Origin: Coraliomargarita_B sp046540835
GTDB taxonomy: Bacteria; Verrucomicrobiota; Verrucomicrobiia; Opitutales; Coraliomargaritaceae
DNA length: 8,890 nucleotides
Reading direction: 5' to 3'
Assembly (NCBI GenBank): GCA_046540835.1
Contig: JBKHEL010000103.1
Location: forward strand, 1-8,890
Shown: one piece after another, positions 5,355-8,890 of the stretch
Numbering within the stretch: position 1 is the stretch's first letter
How the letters are laid out: each line of letters starts with the position of its first letter
The notes under the pieces: model-generated
The model's input: only the letters and a program-made list of their open reading frames with translations
Told to the model about the DNA's origin: nothing
Database searches by the model: none
Made by a program: the position numbers and the translations under genes

Positions 5355-7661
5355 TTTCCGCAGGCGCAGGGCGTTGCTGATGACGGAGACGGAACTCATG
5401 CTCATGGCGGCGGCGGCGATCATGGGGCTGAGCAGCAGGCCGAAGAAAGGGTAGAGGATGCCGGCCGCGACGGGCACGCCGAGCGTGTTGTAAATGAAGG
5501 CAAAGAAAAGGTTCTGCCGGATGTTGCGCAGGGTGGCGCGGCTCAGGCGGATGGATTTCTCGATCGCCCGCAGATCGCCTTTGACGAGGGTGATCCCCGC
5601 GCTCTCGATGGCGACATCCGTGCCGGAGCCCATGGCGATGCCGACATCGGCGGCGGCCAGTGCGGGGGCGTCGTTGATGCCGTCGCCGGCCATGGCCACG
5701 CGGGCGCCCCCGTCGCGGAGCTTTTCGACGGCCTTTTGTTTGCCCTCCGGATCGATCCCGGCGGTGTAGTCGTCGATGCCGAGTTCTTTCGCGACAGCCT
5801 TCGCGGTGCCTTCGTTGTCACCCGTGAGCATGACGATTTTGAGGCCGAGTTCGCGCAGTCCGTCAAGCGCCGGGCCGGTGCTTTCCTTGATCGGATCGGC
5901 CACCGCGATGAGGCCGATCAGCGTCTTGTCGTAGGCCACGTAAACGACGGTTTTTCCTTGGCCTTCCAGCTTTTCCGCGCGGTCGGCCAGGGCGTCGAGG
6001 CCGGAGACATCCCGCTCTTTTAAAAAGTCCGCTTTGCCGATCTGGATGGGCTTGCCCTCGATCATACCGGCGATGCCGGCACCCGTGGTGGAATCGAAGT
6101 CCTTTACCTCGTGCAATTCGATCTCCGCGTCTTTTGCCGCGGCGACAATGGCCGCGCCGAGCGGGTGTTCGCTTTCGTTCTCCAGCGAGGCGGCGAGGCG
6201 AAGCAGTTTATCCTCGTCCATGCCTTCGGCCGTCACGCGATCCGTCACCCGGGGCGCGCCCTCGGTCAGGGTGCCGGTCTTGTCGACGACCAGGGTGTCA
6301 ACTTTTTCGAGAATTTCGAGGGCCTCCGCATCGCGAATCAGCACGCCCTCGGAAGCGCCGCGGCCGACGCCGACCATGACGGAGATGGGCGTGGCGAGCC
6401 CGAGCGCGCAGGGGCAGGCGATGATCAGGACGGCGACGCTGTTGACCAGCGCGTAGGTGAAGGAGGGGTCGGGCCCCCAGATGGCCCAGGCGATGAAGGC
6501 GATCACGGCGACCGCGACGACGGAGGGGACGAAGTAGCCGGCCACCCGGTCGGCCAGACCCTGGATGGGCGCACGGCTGCGCTGGGCCTTGGCGACCATG
6601 TCGACGATCTGGCTGAGCATGGTGTCGCCGCCGACTTTTTCGGCCTCCATCTTGAAGGAGCCGGTTTTGTTGATGGTGCCGCCGGTGACGGCGTCGTCTT
6701 CGCCTTTCTCGACGGGTTCCGCCTCGCCCGTGATCATGGACTCGTCGATGCGGGAACTTCCCTCGGTCACGCGGCCGTCGACCGGCACTTTTTCGCCGGG
6801 TTTGACCCGCAAGAGATCGCCGACTTCAACTGCGTCGATGGAGACTTCCTCCTCCGAGCCGTCGTCCTTGATGCGGCGGGCCTTTTTCGCACTTTGGTCC
6901 ATCAGCTTGCGGAGGGCCTCGCCCGTGCGGCCGCGGGCGCGGGCTTCCAGCATTTGGCCGAGCAGCACCAGCGTGAGGATGACGGCCGCCGATTCGAAGT
7001 AGACCGGCACCATGCCTTCCTGTTTGAACGATTCGGGAAAGGCGTCGCCCAGCAATAAGGCGGCGAGGCTGAAAACGTAGGCCGCACCGGTGCCGAGCCC
7101 GATCAGGGTCCACATGTTGGGACTCCGGTTGAGAAAGGATTTCCAGCAGCGTTTGAAAACGAAGGCGCCGCACCAAAACACGATGGGGGTGGTCAGGATA
7201 AACTGGGCCCAGCGGTTCCAGGTGTGAGGAATCCATTCGCGGATCTGCACGCCCGGGATCATGTCGCCCATGGCGAGCACAAAGACCGGTAGCGCGAAGA
7301 CGAGCGCGACCCGGAAGCGCTTGGCCATGAAACGGTATTCATCGGACTCCTGCGCCGCCTGCGGGGATTCGGGCTCGAGGTCCATGCCGCACTTCGGGCA
7401 TTCGCCGGGTTCGTCTTCCCGCACCTCCGGGTGCATCGGACAGGTCCAGACGGTGGCCCCACCGTCCGCTTCCGGATTGCGCTCCAGCGCCATGCCGCAT
7501 TTAGGGCAGTCCCCGGGCTCGTCGGATTCGACGCCCTCGCACATCGGACAGTAGTAGGCCTTGGATGGATTGGCATCCTTCGATTTGTCCGAGTGCGAGC
7601 AATGCGCTTCATGGCACGCTTCCGACTTGTCTCGATTTGTTGCTTCGCTGTCCTGATTCAT
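5343..7661 (-). CDS. copA: Copper-type heavy-metal-translocating P1B ATPase
   Basis: A 772-residue inner-membrane ATP-driven exporter, most likely of Cu(I). The N-terminus has a Cys/His cluster CHEAHCSH (16-23) and two 'heavy-metal-binding domain' modules. These are CPMC...CPKCGM (38-57) and CPMHPEV...CPKCGM (74-93), in place of a classic CxxC HMA domain. Eight membrane helices lie at about 115-134, 151-170, 185-204, 216-237, 375-394, 403-424, 714-735 and 740-760. Catalytic and transport motifs are TGE (311-313), CPC (416-418), DKTGT (phosphorylated D460), SEHP (497-500), GDGIND (659-664), Y724-N725 in helix 7 and MSMSS (753-757) in helix 8. This set is typical of Cu(I) (P1B-1) ATPases. No strong Shine-Dalgarno precedes the ATG at 7661. 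No copper regulator or chaperone gene is adjacent in this window. Silver export is the main alternative. Confidence 0.95.
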   Translation of the reverse strand: MNQDSEATNRDKSEACHEAHCSHSDKSKDANPSKAYYCPMCEGVESDEPGDCPKCGMALERNPEADGGATVWTCPMHPEVREDEPGECPKCGMDLEPESPQAAQESDEYRFMAKRFRVALVFALPVFVLAMGDMIPGVQIREWIPHTWNRWAQFILTTPIVFWCGAFVFKRCWKSFLNRSPNMWTLIGLGTGAAYVFSLAALLLGDAFPESFKQEGMVPVYFESAAVILTLVLLGQMLEARARGRTGEALRKLMDQSAKKARRIKDDGSEEEVSIDAVEVGDLLRVKPGEKVPVDGRVTEGSSRIDESMITGEAEPVEKGEDDAVTGGTINKTGSFKMEAEKVGGDTMLSQIVDMVAKAQRSRAPIQGLADRVAGYFVPSVVAVAVIAFIAWAIWGPDPSFTYALVNSVAVLIIACPCALGLATPISVMVGVGRGASEGVLIRDAEALEILEKVDTLVVDKTGTLTEGAPRVTDRVTAEGMDEDKLLRLAASLENESEHPLGAAIVAAAKDAEIELHEVKDFDSTTGAGIAGMIEGKPIQIGKADFLKERDVSGLDALADRAEKLEGQGKTVVYVAYDKTLIGLIAVADPIKESTGPALDGLRELGLKIVMLTGDNEGTAKAVAKELGIDDYTAGIDPEGKQKAVEKLRDGGARVAMAGDGINDAPALAAADVGIAMGSGTDVAIESAGITLVKGDLRAIEKSIRLSRATLRNIRQNLFFAFIYNTLGVPVAAGILYPFFGLLLSPMIAAAAMSMSSVSVISNALRLRKQDI

Positions 7662-7699
7662 AATTCTAAATACGGCGGTTAAAGGGGGGATTTTCTTAA

Positions 7700-7728
7700 A
7701 CCGTTAATGGACGTTAATTAACGTTAAT
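7700..7728 (+). promoter_or_regulatory. Left arm of 29-bp inverted repeat, iterated ACGTTAAT motif
   Basis: The arm contains CGTTAAT at 7702, 7712 and 7722, exactly 10 bp apart, so all face the same side of the helix. Within it, ACGTTAATTAACGT (7711-7724) and ATTAACGTTAAT (7717-7728) are perfect overlapping palindromes. It lies about 40-67 bp upstream of the copper ATPase start, where a promoter or operator would be expected. It pairs with 7826-7854 in 27 of 29 positions. A multi-site operator is the preferred reading; a miniature transposon end is the alternative. Confidence 0.5.
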
Positions 7729-7825
7729 AGGAATGTGCGCCAAAAAGGAGCCGACGCATGTTGAAGTGTTACTTGACTATTTAAATATTGGAACATCAGC
7801 AAATTCAGCAAGTTGCTTCTCTTTA

Positions 7826-7854
7826 ATTAACGTTTATTCACGTCCATTAACGGT
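7826..7854 (-). promoter_or_regulatory. Right arm of 29-bp inverted repeat, iterated ACGTTAAT motif
   Basis: This is the reverse complement of 7700-7728 with two differences. ATTAACG occurs at 7826 and 7846, with a degenerate unit between them at 7836, again on a 10-bp period. The two arm centres are about 126 bp apart, close to twelve helical turns, which would suit loop formation by a bound regulator. The 97 bp between the arms hold no open frame of note. Confidence 0.5.
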
Positions 7855-7915
7855 CCAACTCACTTTTTTGGGATAATGGCCGTTGCTGGTCTTAAAATGA
7901 TTGCAGTGGTGTGGA

Positions 7916-8662
7916 TTAGACGTCCTTTTCGCGGATGAATTGCCGTAACCGCCGGACGTCCCCCGGTGCGCAGGCCTTGTCATCGTTATCGAAGTAGACG
8001 AATACCGCTTGTCCGCTTTTGCGCCAGTTGAGGCATTTGCGGGCCCAGTCTGCGAGGGTGTCGTCCGGGTAGCTGCCTTGGTAGGCTTGGGTTTCGGGGC
8101 CGTGGAGGCGGATGTAGGCGAAGTCGGTGGTCAGTTTTTCAGGCGACTGGCGCTGCTCGTAATCGTAAAAACAGAGAGCGGCGTCGTGCTCGGCGAGCAA
8201 GTCATAGACGGCCTCGCAGTGCCAGCTGTCGTCCCGGAACTCGAAGGTGTGGCGGTATTCTTTGGATAGACTTGCGAGGAACGCTTGCAAGCGGTCGAGG
8301 TTGCATTGCCACTTGGGCGGCAACTGAAAGAGGACGGGTCCGATCCGGTGGCCGAAGGCGTCGAGAACGCGGTAGAGATTGTCAAGGGGCTCCCGCGGAT
8401 CCTTGAGCTTTTTCATGTGTGTGATGTAGCGGCTGGCTTTCACTGAAAAGAGAAAATCATCCGGCACCCGCTTGCACCAGTCTTCGACTGTGGCGGGCCG
8501 GGGCAGGCTGTAGAAGGTGCCGTTGACCTCGACCGTGCCGAAGTTCCGCCCGTATTCCTCCAGCATTCGCTCGCCGCTGATTTTTTCCGGATAGAAGTCG
8601 CCTTTCCATGCGTCGTAATTCCAGCCGGAGGTGCCGAGGTGAATGCCTGTTTGGATTTTCAT
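7916..8662 (-). CDS. DUF72 family protein
   Basis: A 248-residue protein of the DUF72 (YecE-like) family, which adopts a TIM-barrel-like fold; the biochemical function is unknown. Family motifs in order, numbered from the chosen start: GTSGWNYDAWKGDFYP (10-25), VEVNGTFYSLP (44-54), FSVKASRYITH (72-82), GPVLFQLPP (108-116), FEFRDDSW (140-147), YIRLHGP (183-189) and VYFDND (222-227). The protein appears full length. I chose the ATG at 8662 because family members begin a few residues before GTSGW. An in-frame ATG at 8731 would add 23 residues with no family character, and neither start has a clear ribosome binding site. It points the same way as the copper ATPase gene, but 254 bp of repeat-bearing DNA separates them, so co-transcription is doubtful. 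Confidence 0.93.
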   Translation of the reverse strand: MKIQTGIHLGTSGWNYDAWKGDFYPEKISGERMLEEYGRNFGTVEVNGTFYSLPRPATVEDWCKRVPDDFLFSVKASRYITHMKKLKDPREPLDNLYRVLDAFGHRIGPVLFQLPPKWQCNLDRLQAFLASLSKEYRHTFEFRDDSWHCEAVYDLLAEHDAALCFYDYEQRQSPEKLTTDFAYIRLHGPETQAYQGSYPDDTLADWARKCLNWRKSGQAVFVYFDNDDKACAPGDVRRLRQFIREKDV

Positions 8663-8786
8663 ACAAAGAGGCAGGGCGCATTCTTTGTGCCACACTCGCC
8701 CGGAGGCCCAAGCGCGTGTTCCGTTGAACATGTCTTTTCATAAGAGGTAATGATGGGGCAATGCCACCTTAGCCGCGTCGACTTTG

Positions 8787-8865
8787 TAGGTGTGTCGCGA
8801 GCCGGCTGCCCGTGGACCCCGCTGGCGCGGGTTCGCTAGGGTGTGTCGCGATGCGACGCCTGTCG
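8787..8865. repeat. Intergenic direct repeat GGTGTGTCGCGA with small hairpins
   Basis: TAGG-TGTGTCGCGA at 8787-8800 recurs as TAGGGTGTGTCGCGA at 8837-8851, about 50 bp apart. Between them is a short hairpin CCCGC-TGGC-GCGGG (8818-8831). After the second copy come TCGC-GAT-GCGA (8846-8856) and GCGA-CGCCTG-TCGC (8853-8865). No gene is apparent between the DUF72 start region and the window end, so this reads as another patch of extragenic repeats. Confidence 0.45.
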
Positions 8866-8890
8866 CTTCGACTTGTTTATAAAGAGTGCA

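Noticed and set aside
6111..7058. A 315-codon plus-strand open frame antisense to the copper ATPase gene, and similar long antisense frames over the slipin and NfeD genes
   Set aside because: They mirror the codon structure of GC-rich genes with strong family matches on the minus strand, and their translations have no domain character.
7700..7854. Miniature inverted-repeat transposon with target duplication
   Set aside because: The bases outside the arms (CTTAA on the left, CCAAC on the right) do not form a direct duplication. The operator reading was kept as the preferred one, without excluding an old element.

Overview
The window looks like a chromosomal segment of a GC-rich, Gram-negative-type bacterium. 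The gene content, the many short palindromic intergenic repeats and the protein flavour would suit a marine member of the Verrucomicrobiota (Opitutae/Puniceicoccales-like). That placement is an impression from recognition, not a demonstrated assignment. No rRNA, tRNA, CRISPR array, transposase or integrase was seen.

Left half (about 190-4110): four tightly packed minus-strand genes, read right to left. They encode a bacterioferritin-like ferritin without the usual haem ligand, glycerol-3-phosphate dehydrogenase GpsA, a ClpP-class membrane serine protease of the NfeD family, and a stomatin/prohibitin (SPFH) slipin. Gaps are 23 and 5 nt, and the protease and slipin genes overlap by 8 nt, so one transcript is likely. 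NfeD protease plus slipin is a classic membrane partnership. Iron storage and phospholipid precursor synthesis upstream of it make a 'membrane and redox maintenance' cluster plausible. An 18-bp perfect inverted repeat sits in the leader just upstream of the ferritin ribosome binding site.

Middle (about 4110-5354): a gene-free stretch with a cluster of REP-like palindromes, then a visibly AT-richer two-gene plus-strand cassette. The genes are a small protein of a recognisable but unnamed type and a DUF2335 two-helix membrane protein, overlapping by 23 nt. This cassette is bracketed by an 18-bp direct repeat (17/18 identical). The right copy is the last codons and stop of the neighbouring copper ATPase gene, so the cassette looks inserted at the 3' end of that gene. 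This is the most interesting structure in the window.

Right half (about 5343-8890): a minus-strand copper-type P1B ATPase with two N-terminal Cys-rich metal-binding modules in place of a classic HMA domain. Its upstream region holds two 29-bp inverted arms made of ACGTTAAT-like motifs spaced 10 bp apart. Beyond it lies a minus-strand DUF72 protein, and the window ends in another repeat-rich intergenic patch.
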